Assembly: GCA_038503065.1 (NCBI GenBank) | Contig: JBCAMK010000014.1 | Span: forward strand, 682,001-746,000 | From: Paragyromitra xinjiangensis | Lineage: Eukaryota; Ascomycota; Pezizomycetes; Pezizales; Discinaceae | DNA: 64,000 nucleotides | Direction: 5' to 3' | Shown: positions 1-11,433 of the stretch, in pieces | Position numbering within the stretch: position 1 is the first letter of the stretch | How the letters are laid out: every line of letters begins with the position of its first letter | Translations under genes and position numbers: made by a program | Notes under the pieces: model-generated | The model's database searches: none | What the model was told of the DNA's origin: nothing | What the model saw: only the letters and a program-made list of their open reading frames with translations

Positions 1-1001
1 TAAGCATAGGGGCAACATAGTTAATCCGAATGATACTGGAGAGACAAGCACTGTGATATCGGAAATGGGTAAGCAAAGCCACACCAAAGACTTAATAGAA
101 ACAAAAACTTACAATCCCCCTAAGCCAAGAATGGTGATGAGCCCTATCTTCTGCCTCTTCGGCAGCTGTAATTTCCACAACATTGGCATTGGCAAAGTGT
201 AGGTCATAAAATCGGTAAGAATGTTGAGCGCGGCGTTGGCAAGGTAGAACGCGTTGATATTGACGCACTTCCCATGCTCATTTGGAATCACTTGTTTCCA
301 TGTATAGGATATAGGTGCGCATTGAAATATGCAAGTGAGAACATTCGCCGTCGCTTGAGATGCGACAATAACTAGCATTATTAAGGCTAACCGTCTAAAG
401 CTTTTGTTCGGCGTGAGACGCAGGTAGAGCGATAAAGCAGATGTTTTTACGAAGCCCAAGGTTGCGTTGTAGAACATAGAGCATACCCAGACTCGCTATA
501 AGAACGTTAGAGCATCCTCATTACGAAGATCATTTGTAACCTACCTTGATGTAAGGTATAAGGTTTTCCGGTAGCATTGTACTAGAATGTTTCCCAAGCC
601 CTTTCTCAACGCCTATAAAGTCATGAAATTAGCACGAAATCCAATCCACTCCAGGCAATAGCTGAAAGACCTACTCATCAAAACACAAATAGAGAACCCC
701 CAAGAACAAAGCTAAATAATTAGTTAGTTAATACGGCATCAAGGTAATTGTTTTCGCAGAACTTACCGCAGCAAAACAAATAAGAACTGTGGATAGTTGG
801 TCAATAAATGTAGACTAGAAATGATATACGCAAAGTATGAAGCTTACGATCATCCCAACCCATAGCCCGAACGACCCAAAGTCTCGAGAAAAGTCGCAGA
901 CTTATCACGATAAAAGTAAGTACCATGAAGACGATACATATTGTGTTGGTAATAGGCCCTTTCGATTCATTCATGTAGTGGGGGTCATTGACGTCTGCCA
1001 T
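1..1001 (-). CDS. Fungal rhodopsin-domain (PTH11-like) integral membrane protein, 5' part
   Basis: Partial at the left edge. The start is the ATG at 1001 (MADVNDPHY). Exons by frame and GT-AG signals are 1001-848, 786-767, 711-675, 612-545, 495-113 and 50 to beyond 1; each junction keeps frame. The joined protein shows the hallmarks of the fungal rhodopsin family: a first helix followed by a GWDD turn, a GLGKH loop, then FVKTSALSLYLR and a Cys-containing loop (CIFQCAPISY), and a late SIIRINYV segment. Members are multi-helix plasma-membrane proteins; some act as receptors, as PTH11 does in surface sensing, but most have no known ligand. Two exons are only 20 and 37 nt. The C-terminal helix and cytosolic tail lie outside the window, so length cannot be judged. 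Family assignment is firm; specific function is unknown. Confidence 0.85.
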
Positions 1002-4000
1002 TTTGACTATTTCTTCGTTCAAATAGCCGGAGAATTGTTACCAGTCACGCTTGTCGCGCTGGCGTGGCGAGGTATGCACTATAGGTTCTTCAAGCCAGCG
1101 TTAAAGAGTAGCTACAGTCCCAGATGATAAAGATTTGCAAGGAGTATACAAAGACTTGAAAGTGCGCTATCTCATTTCTCGCGGGTTTCTAGCGAGGAAG
1201 CCATTCCTCATATATGTTGCTGACTGCCCCCACGGCATATCTCGATGAGCAGCGGTTCTCTAACCGTGCAAGCTTTGCCACTTGTATCAAGTTTTGCAAT
1301 GAATCTCACCGCATCCTATTGAGCAACCTGGTTTTAGCATCCGTGCTCGACCGTATTTACCATGGTATCTTAGTTATAGATTGTGCCGTATCATTTACCC
1401 GTGCCCTACGCAGCCTTCCCCGTGCTCTACGCAGTTTGTTGGTGTTACTTGTTCCAATGCGGCTCTTGCCGTGGTGCATAGGCACCAGGATCTCATCACT
1501 GTGGTACCGATCCACGTTCCTTTCTAACCGTCAGGCTCGTTCAGAATCCGCTTCAAATGCCCCTACCGGTACGCTGTGACCATGATGCTACTGCTGAACC
1601 TTTCATATAGCTCTCGGTATATAGGGTGATAATCGTGCTTAAAAGCCCGAGATAAAGCCATCATCAAAGCTTAAATTTCGTTCACTATTGTGGTACAATA
1701 CATTCTCCCTTGTCTCCATTCAAATTACAACGGAAAATTTTCTTTTTCTCTGCGTACGCGTGTTGGTGACCAAGAACCCCAAAAGACATATGGGTCTGGA
1801 TTTGTACACCACCTTAGGGTTTGAAACATCAATTAAAAAACGCTATCAACCCCATATCTAGAAAAGTACAGAAGCTCCGAAGTCACTGCCAGAACCCCTA
1901 TTCCAATTGAAGGATTGCAGCCTATTAGAAGTTGATGTTATGTTTTAAGCTATTTACCGATCACTGGCTTTGGTTGTTTTCCATACAACAACATTCCAGG
2001 TTCATCTGAATTATAAACTCTTGATTTGCGAACAGGCTTCGGCGACAGCGGCTCAAGGGTTGTCCTGAGCAATAAGGGCCAATGATATGACGTTTCCTGG
2101 TGTAACCGAAGTGCAAAAGTGTGTCTGCAGGCATCTCGCCAAGCTCGGACATCTGGTCAACTCCTGCATGTGCCAGGTGGGACAAAGCACCATTTTAGTC
2201 TCACTCCGTGCAAGCGGCACTTTCATTACTCTCTGATGGTTCCCAGTCGGCTAGAAGAACGGAACCACCAGAAGTCTTCGAGGAAGGGCTTACCCACTAT
2301 TCGACCAGATCAGAAGAAAATTTACTTAATACCCATCCCACATTTGCGTGCTCTGGCGATATTATTCACCACCTAAATTCTATACGCAAACAATCCATGG
2401 AAGGGATACAAAATTTCGGGGTCGAGTTATAGTATTGGAACAGTGAGCAGATGTCCTAGACATCCTGTCTCAGTTATTTTGCGTCAACTTCGTCAAGACA
2501 CTCGTGCTTACCAGTGGTCCAGCAGATCGGAATCTCATGTCAGTGAAATCGTCTCTCCGAGATATTATGTTTCTCCGAGAAGAATCTGATATCTTATGTG
2601 ATTGGGGTGTGATGAAGTATTTCTAATTACAGGAGGTCTGGCAACTTGGCTAGTGCAGAAACCGGAATTTTGTGGGGTACCTCGCTGTAACGAGAGTTAG
2701 TTAACGTTGTAAGCGGTAGATTCACTATAATACCATTTATCTGCTGTCTCACTGGACCAATTGTTTCCCCCTCCCTCCTTTTTCCGCTCGGAGGTGTTAG
2801 CTGGCTCGTTTGTTGCAATTGTCGCGGCAGCTAAGAAATACAATTTTACCCGAAGGCGTTCCAGAAGCAAAAATCGAGAATCAGTGGCACAAGAATATGT
2901 CAACTTTGGGTTTTTAGGGTGATGATCAGAGGTGAGTGTGCACGGGGTTGGCTTCAGATGCTCGAGTTGGCAGATACAGAAAAGCGGATTAGCGAAATAC
3001 AGTGACCGTACTGATCTGTGATGGCCAGTATCTTAACATTGATTCAGGTGCCCATCATGCGAGCGAGAGTCTTTTCCAACAGGGGTCACGGTTGGCTCAT
3101 TTCGACTATACACATGGAACAACTTAACAGTGCCAGCTGACACATTCTGTGATCCAGAGCCTAGAGCGCTGGCCCCCCACAGCCGAGAAACATAACATAA
3201 ACTATGCTTGTACCAGCGTCCTATCCTTCCTGCATTCGAGATGAACATATCAAATGTGTTGTTAGATTGAAAGTCAACAACAACCCAAGTATTCGGCTAC
3301 AATCAAACTCGTTCACTTCCATCCTACCAATACGTTATTCATTACTCGGTTTGCAGTTGCTAGGCATTGACAAACTACTCAATTTTAACTTCTGAGGTAG
3401 AAATATGCCTGGTGTATTCAAATACGTACCCGGGTCAGGGGATAAGTATTGGGACTTACTAGGGTGTCACAGATCTAAGCAGTCTGTATTTCGCTGTATT
3501 TCGTAGTGCCACGGATCTGTGTGACCGTTATATTTCCCTTTCAGGGTGTCCCAATACTTCCCCCCTGACCCGAGTATACCTCTCTCATTAGAGTGTTCTA
3601 TTTCCTGTAGTCGTATGCGTGCAAGGTAAGCGAAATCCTGAGGCAATCGCAAAGCGTGAGGTTATTTCCACAAATGACGCGGCTCTGGAAACAAACGACC
3701 TGAAACATCTAGAAAATTTCAGAATATATAAATATGTTGTACCCCCTTTTTGGCTAGACGGCGGATATTTCCTAATATTGCTGGGGGTGGCCTGGACGGG
3801 AGCGGATCGACCCATTTGGGTGTGACGCGTCACGTTGGGGTGGTGTATCCGAAGCTAGCAAAGCTACCAAATGAAATCTCGACATCAAAAAGGAGGAAAA
3901 AAAGCCACCATTTTGGGTTTTCCGTGTTTTTTTGGCTTCACCGCTCTCCTGCCCATCGGACTCGCGCAAGACCTGTTACAACCGAAGTAGCAATGAAATA

Positions 4001-5308
4001 AATCTATATTCATGGAAGGGCTTTGTATCTAACCGGAGGTGGTGTGAATGGTATTTCCCGCCATCTCTGTGGTTACAAATGTCCTCGGGGAGACAGATTC
4101 GAAGGGCTATTGCTTGGTTTTGGAGTACGGCTCGGCTGAGGGCGAGTAGGAATCTCCAGTTTTCAAATTGTTCGATATTTAAATGGGCGTTGTACGTTTA
4201 GGAATTGGGTAGCGAAAAGTGGCTGGCGAGACGGTCAAAGCTAATAGGTAAAGTATTTTAGTAGCCGCCACCAACTCAGCTAGGCTATTCGGAACACTTT
4301 CGTCTGAACTACGGGATGTTGAATTTAATTAGGAGAATTTCTAGATCTAAAACTTCAATTATATTCGGAGCCTCTTTTCCTTTCCTTTTTTTCTCTCGTC
4401 ATGATATGAAACATCGAGTTCAGTGCGGCGTCTTTGCAAATAAGACCCTCCTGGAAGTGCATTTCACGACAGGCACTTCATCAAATAGATACGAATAACT
4501 TCATGCATTAACAGATTTCAGGGATATTTCCAAATCCGATAGGTTTCCCCCTGAAGCCAGGGCTTTTGCAAGCTAGCTCATAACATTAACAAATGCTATT
4601 ATTGACTGTAGCTTTATAGCTGCTAGGATATGGCTAGGTAGGTTATGGGATGTATGCCAACCCACGCGGGGTTCGGAGACAAGTAAGTACATGTACTTGG
4701 GCCAAGCGGTCCGAGCACAACCTTCTTCCGAGGAAAACTCTCGGCGGGCTGGCGATGTCGATGCCTGCCACGCGACCCTAGCTTTTGCTCTACAATTTAG
4801 TGGCAGTAATCATGATAAAATTTTAGGGCTTGTGCAAAATTGAGGTAGAGTATTGGTGATATAGCCAACCATGCAGCCAAGGTCCGTTTTTCTTATATAC
4901 TGTAGAATCGGCATCCCGTGTGTGCCGTGCACGTGTGGAGGTTTAGTAGAGAAAATTAGCGAACAGGGATACAAACCGCAGTTGGTTCGTCAGTTTCAAA
5001 CAGGCCGGAAGTGCTGTTTGCGGTAGGTTGGAGGCACTCATACATTGCGAGATCCAATCCCCTAAGTATAAGTAGGTAATTTAGGACAGGGTATCTCTAT
5101 AAGTATTACCATCCCCTCGAGCTCAGGTTCTCGCCTAGTTTTTTGCCCTAAACTTCGGACCTTTTCCTTCGTTTGCAGCTTGGGAGATTCTCTTACAAAT
5201 CTTCTTTTGAGATAAACCAACTTTATTACCAAAACCCTTGTCTAAGTCAATTCTGTTTCTTTAGCTTGCCACAGTCATCCCACCTTATTTGAGGTAAAAT
5301 AAGTAACA
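1002..5308. other. Long gene-poor interval
   Basis: About 4.3 kb in which I see no supportable gene. Open frames are short, lack splice-consistent extension and show no recognisable motif. It holds one foldback element near 3.4-3.6 kb and one TACATGTA octamer at 4688. The last few hundred bases (about 5100-5300) are pyrimidine-rich and probably form the promoter and 5' leader of the P450 gene. Confidence 0.6.
3422..3582. repeat. Small foldback (MITE-like) element
   Basis: The left arm around 3430-3455 (GGGTCAGGGG then AAGTATTGGGAC) is repeated inverted at about 3548-3577 (GTCCCAATACTT then CCCCTGACCC). A second, inner inverted pair (GGTGTCACAGATC at 3462-3475 and GATCTGTGTGACC near 3516-3529) makes the whole about 160 bp stretch a nested hairpin. 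There is no coding capacity. I cannot define a target-site duplication. Confidence 0.55.
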
Positions 5309-7154
5309 ATGGGGTCTTCATTGAGCGTACTCGATTACGGACTCCGCATATTTGGGAGCATTGTGGTGATCATCGTGGCAGCAATTGCTAAGAGTGTGAT
5401 CACAACTCGCCATTTCCATCCTTTGTCACAATTTCCGGGCCCTTTTCTTGCGAGCGTCTCAAGGTTTTACCTTGTTTATTACAATCTCCTTGGGAAAGAG
5501 TATCTGAAGGAATACGAACTTCACCAAAAATATGGTAAGAGAATTGCTTGAAAAGATTGGTTGCAATAAGATTTGGGCTGATCAGTGTGCAATTTAGGAC
5601 CCGTGGTTCGAATTTCGCCTTCTCTCCTTATCGTCAGTGACCCGAAGATGCTCCCGGCTATCTATCACCGAAGGGCGGACAAGTCTGATTACTATGTAAC
5701 TGGAAGTTTTGGGAAAGTGGCGAGTGTATTCAATATTCAACCCCATGAAGTCCATGCTGCCGCTAGGAAGAGGATTGCGCAACCTGTAGGTCTTTAGTTC
5801 GCCATATGTTTTACTTTATCCCGTGTCTGATCTCCAAGTAGTACAGCATGACCGCGATCAAGCCGATGGAAGGACTCATTGACTCCCGAATTATCGAGTG
5901 GACCAACAAGTTGGAGACCGATTTCGTTAAGACTAGTAAGAAATTTGACTTTGCGTCATGGGTTTCGTGAGTTTTATCCTTTAGTCTAGTCGTTCCTTTC
6001 ACTTTAATCACGCGAAGCTGACTTGTATTATGATAGATATTTCGCCTATGATGTTATCAGCGAGATAGCCTTTGGTAAACCAGTGGGTTTCGTTCCCCAA
6101 GGAAGGGATATTGATGGCCTGATCCAGGCCTTTCACGATGGTCTTCCTGCCTTCGGTGTTTTGGGGCGTTTGCACCCATTCACAAAATGGATCAAGGATA
6201 CATGGGTTGCGGATGCCTATATGGTTCCTAAGCCTGGTGATAATACTGGTATCGGAAATATCATGACATTTCGCGATAAGCTTTTGGAAAAGCGCATCAA
6301 AGAAAACAGCGACCCGTCAACCAAAGTCGAGCACGCAGATCTCCTCCAGAGGTTCGTAAACTTGCGAATTCGATTCTCTGTATTTCAAGAAATTAATTGA
6401 CTCCCAATAGCTTCCTTGCTGCAGAGAATGCCGATGGTACCCCAATGCCTCTTGAGGATATCAAAGCTGAGACATTGCTTGTCCTTATGGCTGGTTCTGA
6501 TACTACAGCGACATCTGTTCAGGCACTCATGGTCTACCTCCTTACAAACCCCACCTACTACGAGAAAGTCATCGCCGAAATTACCGAGAAAGATGCAGCA
6601 GGATTGCTGTCATCGATTCCGAAATATGATGAGGTTCTTGAACATCTCCCATACTATGTCGCTTGTTTGAGAGAGGCTATGCGCATGACCCCAGCAGCCC
6701 CAAATATCTTCCCAAGAAGCGTTTCCAAGGGCGGATTAAACCTGAACGGAAAAATTGTACCAGAAGGATTTGAAGTTACGTCGAATCCGTGGGTCTCGCA
6801 GAGAGATAAGGACCTTTATGGCGAAGATTCTATGACTTTTAGACCTGAGAGATGGCTTGAGGATCCTGAGAAGACTAAGGAGATGGATAAATACGATTTC
6901 ACATGGGGTTTTGGTTCTAGGGTGTGCTTGGGGAAGAATATTGCTATGATGGAGTTGTGCAAGGCCCCTGTACAAGTAAGTCTCTAGATTTATAGCCTGA
7001 AACATTTAGACGATCCACTGACGTTTTCTGGAAATAGTTTTTCCGCATGTTCCGACCGGAGCTTGTTAACAAAAAGAACCCTAGCACCTACGTCGTGGCC
7101 GGGGGGGTTTCGTTTCATAAAGATCTTTGGATTAACCTCACAAAAAGGAAGTAG
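5309..7154 (+). CDS. Cytochrome P450 monooxygenase
   Basis: Exons are 5309-5534, 5598-5785, 5842-5966, 6037-6351, 6411-6975 and 7038-7154, giving 511 residues, the normal length for a microsomal fungal P450. An N-terminal membrane anchor lies at about residues 10-30, followed by the proline-containing hinge FPGPF. The oxygen-binding I-helix motif AGSDTT is at about 312, the K-helix ExxR (CLREAMR) near 370, PERW near 430, and the heme-ligand loop FGSRVCLG near 452-460 with the axial cysteine present. All catalytic landmarks are intact, so it should be a heme-thiolate oxygenase on the ER face using an NADPH-P450 reductase partner. The overall pattern recalls the pisatin-demethylase-like group, but the substrate cannot be read from sequence. 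It converges on the acyl-CoA oxidase gene downstream. Confidence 0.93.
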
Positions 7155-7996
7155 ATTGTGCAAAAGCTTGTCAAATTTATTTACTTGTGTATCATAACAT
7201 AGATATTTCGCAGAGTTAAAATTTTGTCATACAATCCTTTATTTTCTTTTTTAGGGGCCCGAGGTTGCCTATTGGGCTTAAGCTTTTAATACAATGTTTA
7301 TCATACCCGGACAATTGCAACTCCTGATCTCAAATTTGCTTTGTTGGTCTGTTCCCATCTCGCAACAGTTTGGCGGGGCTGAGGTGCTAAACCTTGTCAA
7401 ATTGTAACCCTGCAACTGTTACGTGAATATCTACTGATACAGTGATACGTGTTGTCGGCCTTAGTTGGTCTGGGTGGGATGAAGGAGCTCTAAATCAATG
7501 CAGTTATAGCGGCTGGAGGGATGCATGTGAAAGTTGTGCATGTAGTCACATCGCATATCGGTAATTGTTGAAATGGCTGCTCATTGGGATGCTGGCCAAT
7601 TGCGTGGGCACCGCACCACATGAGTGCTTAGGTACCGTTGTTGTGGATTGGGATGTCATTTTCAGTTTGAAGATCATCAATTCTAGGAAGGTGATTTGGC
7701 CCCCTGCATTTTGTGGGGGTTCATCTCACCAGATTGTAGATCTATCACGAAGGTTTGATTTTTTTTACGGGTTTTATTCACTGGGAAGGGTTCCCCGTCA
7801 CAAAGATGTCAGTGCGGATTTCTTTGAGTTAAGATCGACTATTTCCCAAAGATGTCAAAGGGGCCCTGATGGCGAAATATGAACGCTGGGCTATATCCAA
7901 CGTCTCTGCAGAAATCACATGCAAGAGTTTCAAAAGGAAGATCTTTTAACGTTTTGAGGCTTGGGTTACTGACAGGGTTAATCACCGGTATCAGAT
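7155..7996. other. Convergent intergenic spacer
   Basis: This 842 bp lies between the stop codons of the convergent P450 and acyl-CoA oxidase genes. It should hold both 3' UTRs. I see no gene or clear repeat. Confidence 0.6.
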
Positions 7997-10232
7997 CTAC
8001 AACTTTGCCTTAACCTCAGTATCGTTATCCTTCGCTAGTTTCTTATAATGTCCCACAATAGCTAGACACTCTTCCCGAAATTCACTTCCGTCCCCAGTTT
8101 GCTGTGCAACTTTCCACATTTCCTGGTAAACATTTCCGTCCTCCCTTCCAAGTACGCTATTCTCCATGTCAAACCCAGTGAATGCGAATGCATCTGTCAT
8201 AGCGACGGCGGTTGGCACATCCATCATTTCAGTTACTGCCTCATCCAGAGCTTGGCGTAGGAGACGACTCTGCATTGGGCTGATGAAACCGGACTCGAGA
8301 AGTTCGGCGAGCCCATTGACAAGGGTAGAGAGCGCATGGATGTTTGATAGTAGGGTCATAGCCTTCTCCTCGTCATGGGAGAACGAGGCAAGGTTACGCT
8401 CGATAGCGCGTTGGAACGACGAGATAATAAACACGTCTGCATGGGCGGCGGTTACCCGGGAGCAGTCCCACGAATAAGATTGCCATTCTTTCTCTCCGCC
8501 TGTAACTTTGAGACCCAGATCTATCACTAGGAATGCAGCACGGTGTTCAAGTGCCGCAAGCTGGACTGCAGGGTCAAACCAGTTGGCTTTAGTGGCGACG
8601 GCAGAACGAATGTTGGTAAATTGGTATGGCGAGAGAAGAGTGCTGCGGAGATATAGAGAGCTGAGAGGAAGAGAGTCAATAGTTCCTTGGGCACTGATTT
8701 TTGCAGCCTGTTTTAGGAGAGCTCTAGCAGTTTGTTGAGCGATTACATAATTGTCACCTGAAGGGTTTTCGTTAATCATTGCTCGAATTTATCAGGTGTG
8801 CGAGAGATATTATACCTTCGTATGTTTGTGAAGCGACTGCGTTTGCAAATAAAGTACCAATGCCGCTCATATGGCTGTAGCCATGACCACCTAGACACTT
8901 TCTAGCCTCTTCGATGCCTTTTACACAGTCCCATGAGATTTTACACTTCAATGCAGTGGATAGACTGTGCATTTCTGGCAACATGCTCACGTCGTTTCTC
9001 TGGGTTATGTCCTCATTCATTTTGACATACAACGAGAACAGGTATCTCCCAGAAATAATGGATGCGTAAGTCTGTGCTAGGAGTGGATACAAACGATATT
9101 GAACAGACGCATAAGTTATTACTTGTCGTTCTTGGTCAGTCTTCCCATCGGAGAACTGTCGGCGGTGGACACAGTATCGAATTGCTATAGTAACCGCACG
9201 AGCGAGCTGCCAGGCTACACTCACGGGGATAGCTGCACGGAGAGCTACCATAGACCCGTATGATAGCTTATCGTGTTTTGCGGGGATGTACTCGCCTGAG
9301 GGAGTCACTTGAGCGTGGCGGTTCAGCATATTTTCAAGTGGGATGCGGACGTTATTGAAGTGGACGTAGCCATTATCTACCATGCTGAAACCACCGTAGG
9401 ATTTGGGCCCGAGTGTGCCGACTGTTATGCCAGGAAGGGGTTCATGGGTTGTGGAGGAACGGAGAGGGACAATAAAGAGATGGGGACCATGGGATTTGTA
9501 TTTGGTTGGGTCTGAAGGTGATATTGGAAGTTGGAGGATTGCTATCACTGCGGCATGGTTGGCCTATGGGTTTAAGGAGTCAATTTAATCCTCGTTTATA
9601 GTTTGCAGGATAGTAGAGGACAGACCAGGATTCCCAATCCACCCATCCACCACTTCGTACTCTCCATCCTTGGCGAAGAAATTATAAACTCATTTGTCTC
9701 GGTATCATAGCGTGCTGTAGTCTCAAGCCCTTGAACATTATTCCCGTGTGCTAATTCAGTCTGTGCATAACATCCGATAATCTCGTAGCGTCGGCATTTC
9801 GTAATCCATTTCGTCTGTTGCTCATCGGAGCCTTGGGCGAGGATGACAGGTATAAATGTTCCTTCGTGGAGTGTTATGACGAGCCCCTCATCATGAAGAA
9901 GGGAAGCTATGCGATATTCTTGTTCAGTCCATGAGTGGAGGTCGCGTAGCTCTAGTAAGCGTTTAGAGATGTATAATGAACGATGTAATAGCTCGGTGTG
10001 GTTGAGAAATGCCCTATGGATCATACATTGGTAAACTTAGCATGTTAAGCTCGGGAAGATAAGCTAGCGATAATCAGTGGTACCTCTGTGATTTCTTAAA
10101 GATGGGATCTTGCTCGAGAATTGCGGCGATTTTGGCGCGCGTTTCACGGTAACCAGGGTCAAAGAGTAAGTCGCCTATCTTGGAGGCATTTATGATAGAT
10201 TTTGAGCGTGCAATTTGAAGATCTGAAGGCAT
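7997..10232 (-). CDS. Peroxisomal acyl-CoA oxidase
   Basis: Exons are 10232-10084, 10013-9626, 9563-8816 and 8781-7997, giving 689 residues, as expected for the family. It begins with an N-terminal acyl-CoA-oxidase alpha domain, then the flavin/substrate segment CYAQTELAHGNNVQGLETTA (about 130-150) and KWWMGGLG (about 170). The central domain ends in GGHGYSHMSG (about 406) and SQTYEA, whose Glu matches the catalytic base position (TYEG) of the family. The protein ends in AKL, a canonical type 1 peroxisomal targeting signal. The expected reaction is FAD-dependent oxidation of acyl-CoA to trans-2-enoyl-CoA with release of hydrogen peroxide, the first step of peroxisomal beta-oxidation. The second intron starts GTCTGT, a non-consensus donor. 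Chain-length preference is not predictable. Confidence 0.93.
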
Positions 10233-11433
10233 AGTTGTTTTTCTCTTTTGTGTGGAGTGGTTTTTGAAACGAGAGGATAAATCTTAGATGATAGCTGCAT
10301 GTATCGATGGTGAGATCCTGGCCGAGGGAGCTTACTGGCGCAGCCGCGGCTCGAACCAATTAATGACACGTGCATCATGCCAGAGAGTTTTCACCACCGA
10401 TCAATTTCCAAAAAATCTGCTTGCTGTAAATTTGGTATTTCTTCAACTAGGAATGTTGTTGACTTCGGGATGACAAACTTTGCTTTGTCGGTAATTGTCG
10501 GCTGTAATCATCACAGAAAATCACTCGCTTGCACTATAGGATCACCGGACTTCTCTTTTTTCCGGTTCTTTGTTCATGTGAAGATTTCCGTGTGAGCTTT
10601 GATCTTGGATAGGATTTGTAATGGTTGCGGTTCTCTGCTATAGCCATGGCACATCGCCGATCGATAACCCCCCTAGTTCTTAGTTATCAAATGTCATTAA
10701 CGTCTCCCTTCGCTTCCTTTCGTGCGGACCATTACTCTTAATATTTGGGTGTACCTGCCAGTTTTTACGCTTATCGTCTTGTCCTTTCTCTCCAGAATAC
10801 CTTGTCACTCCTTTTACTACTATTTAATAGAAGATGCTGAGCTTATAAGCCTTGGCCTTGATTGTCTAAGGCAAGACAAGAAAGTATATTAGTCAAGAGG
10901 AAATAACTAGACGCTGGTGTAGCGAATACTATTTTGTTTGTCTGGCCGCTTCTAGGTTAACAGGAGATGGTCTATTGGTGTTTTCTTTTCTTGTTAGTAT
11001 CTTCCCCACTATGTCTTTTGCGTGAATGTTGGTGGGCGACTTTTTCCGCGTGTTGATTAGACAGCGCGTTAACACAAGATGGCAACTACATGTACTCAAG
11101 TTTTCCAGTCGAGGCAACCTATAGAGCTGATATTGGGTACGTGGTTAGCTCATAATGGCAATGTGTTCGGTAATTTCCCTATCACAGCGTAGCCCATGTC
11201 ATCTCTGGTGTAGACTTTAGCTTTAGTCCATCGTATTTTTTCCTCTCCCCCTCCTTCTCTCGTGTCTACCTCCCCAGTTCCTTCATCAGTTTTTTCCTTT
11301 CGAATCGGTCATTCGTCATCATCCCTATTTTATCAATCTAGGTCATCTATTACCTACAGTCACTACAATCCGTGTGGTTTTATTCAAGGTCCTTTCTTTC
11401 CAGGCAAAATTCTGGTGTTTTAGTCGGTGTGTA
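10233..11433. other. Divergent promoter interval
   Basis: About 1.2 kb between the acyl-CoA oxidase start (minus strand) and the retropepsin/RNase H-like gene (plus strand). It contains CT-rich runs at about 11230-11300, typical of fungal promoters, and a TACATGTA octamer at 11087. I see no gene. Confidence 0.5.

Noticed and set aside
1214..1579. 121-codon open frame on the plus strand
   Set aside because: Composition looks random, with a small internal duplication (CGTGCCCTACGCAGCCTTCC); no family similarity.
11374..11433. Start of the retropepsin-like gene at 11374
   Set aside because: That codon is GTG; the first ATG in frame is 11434.
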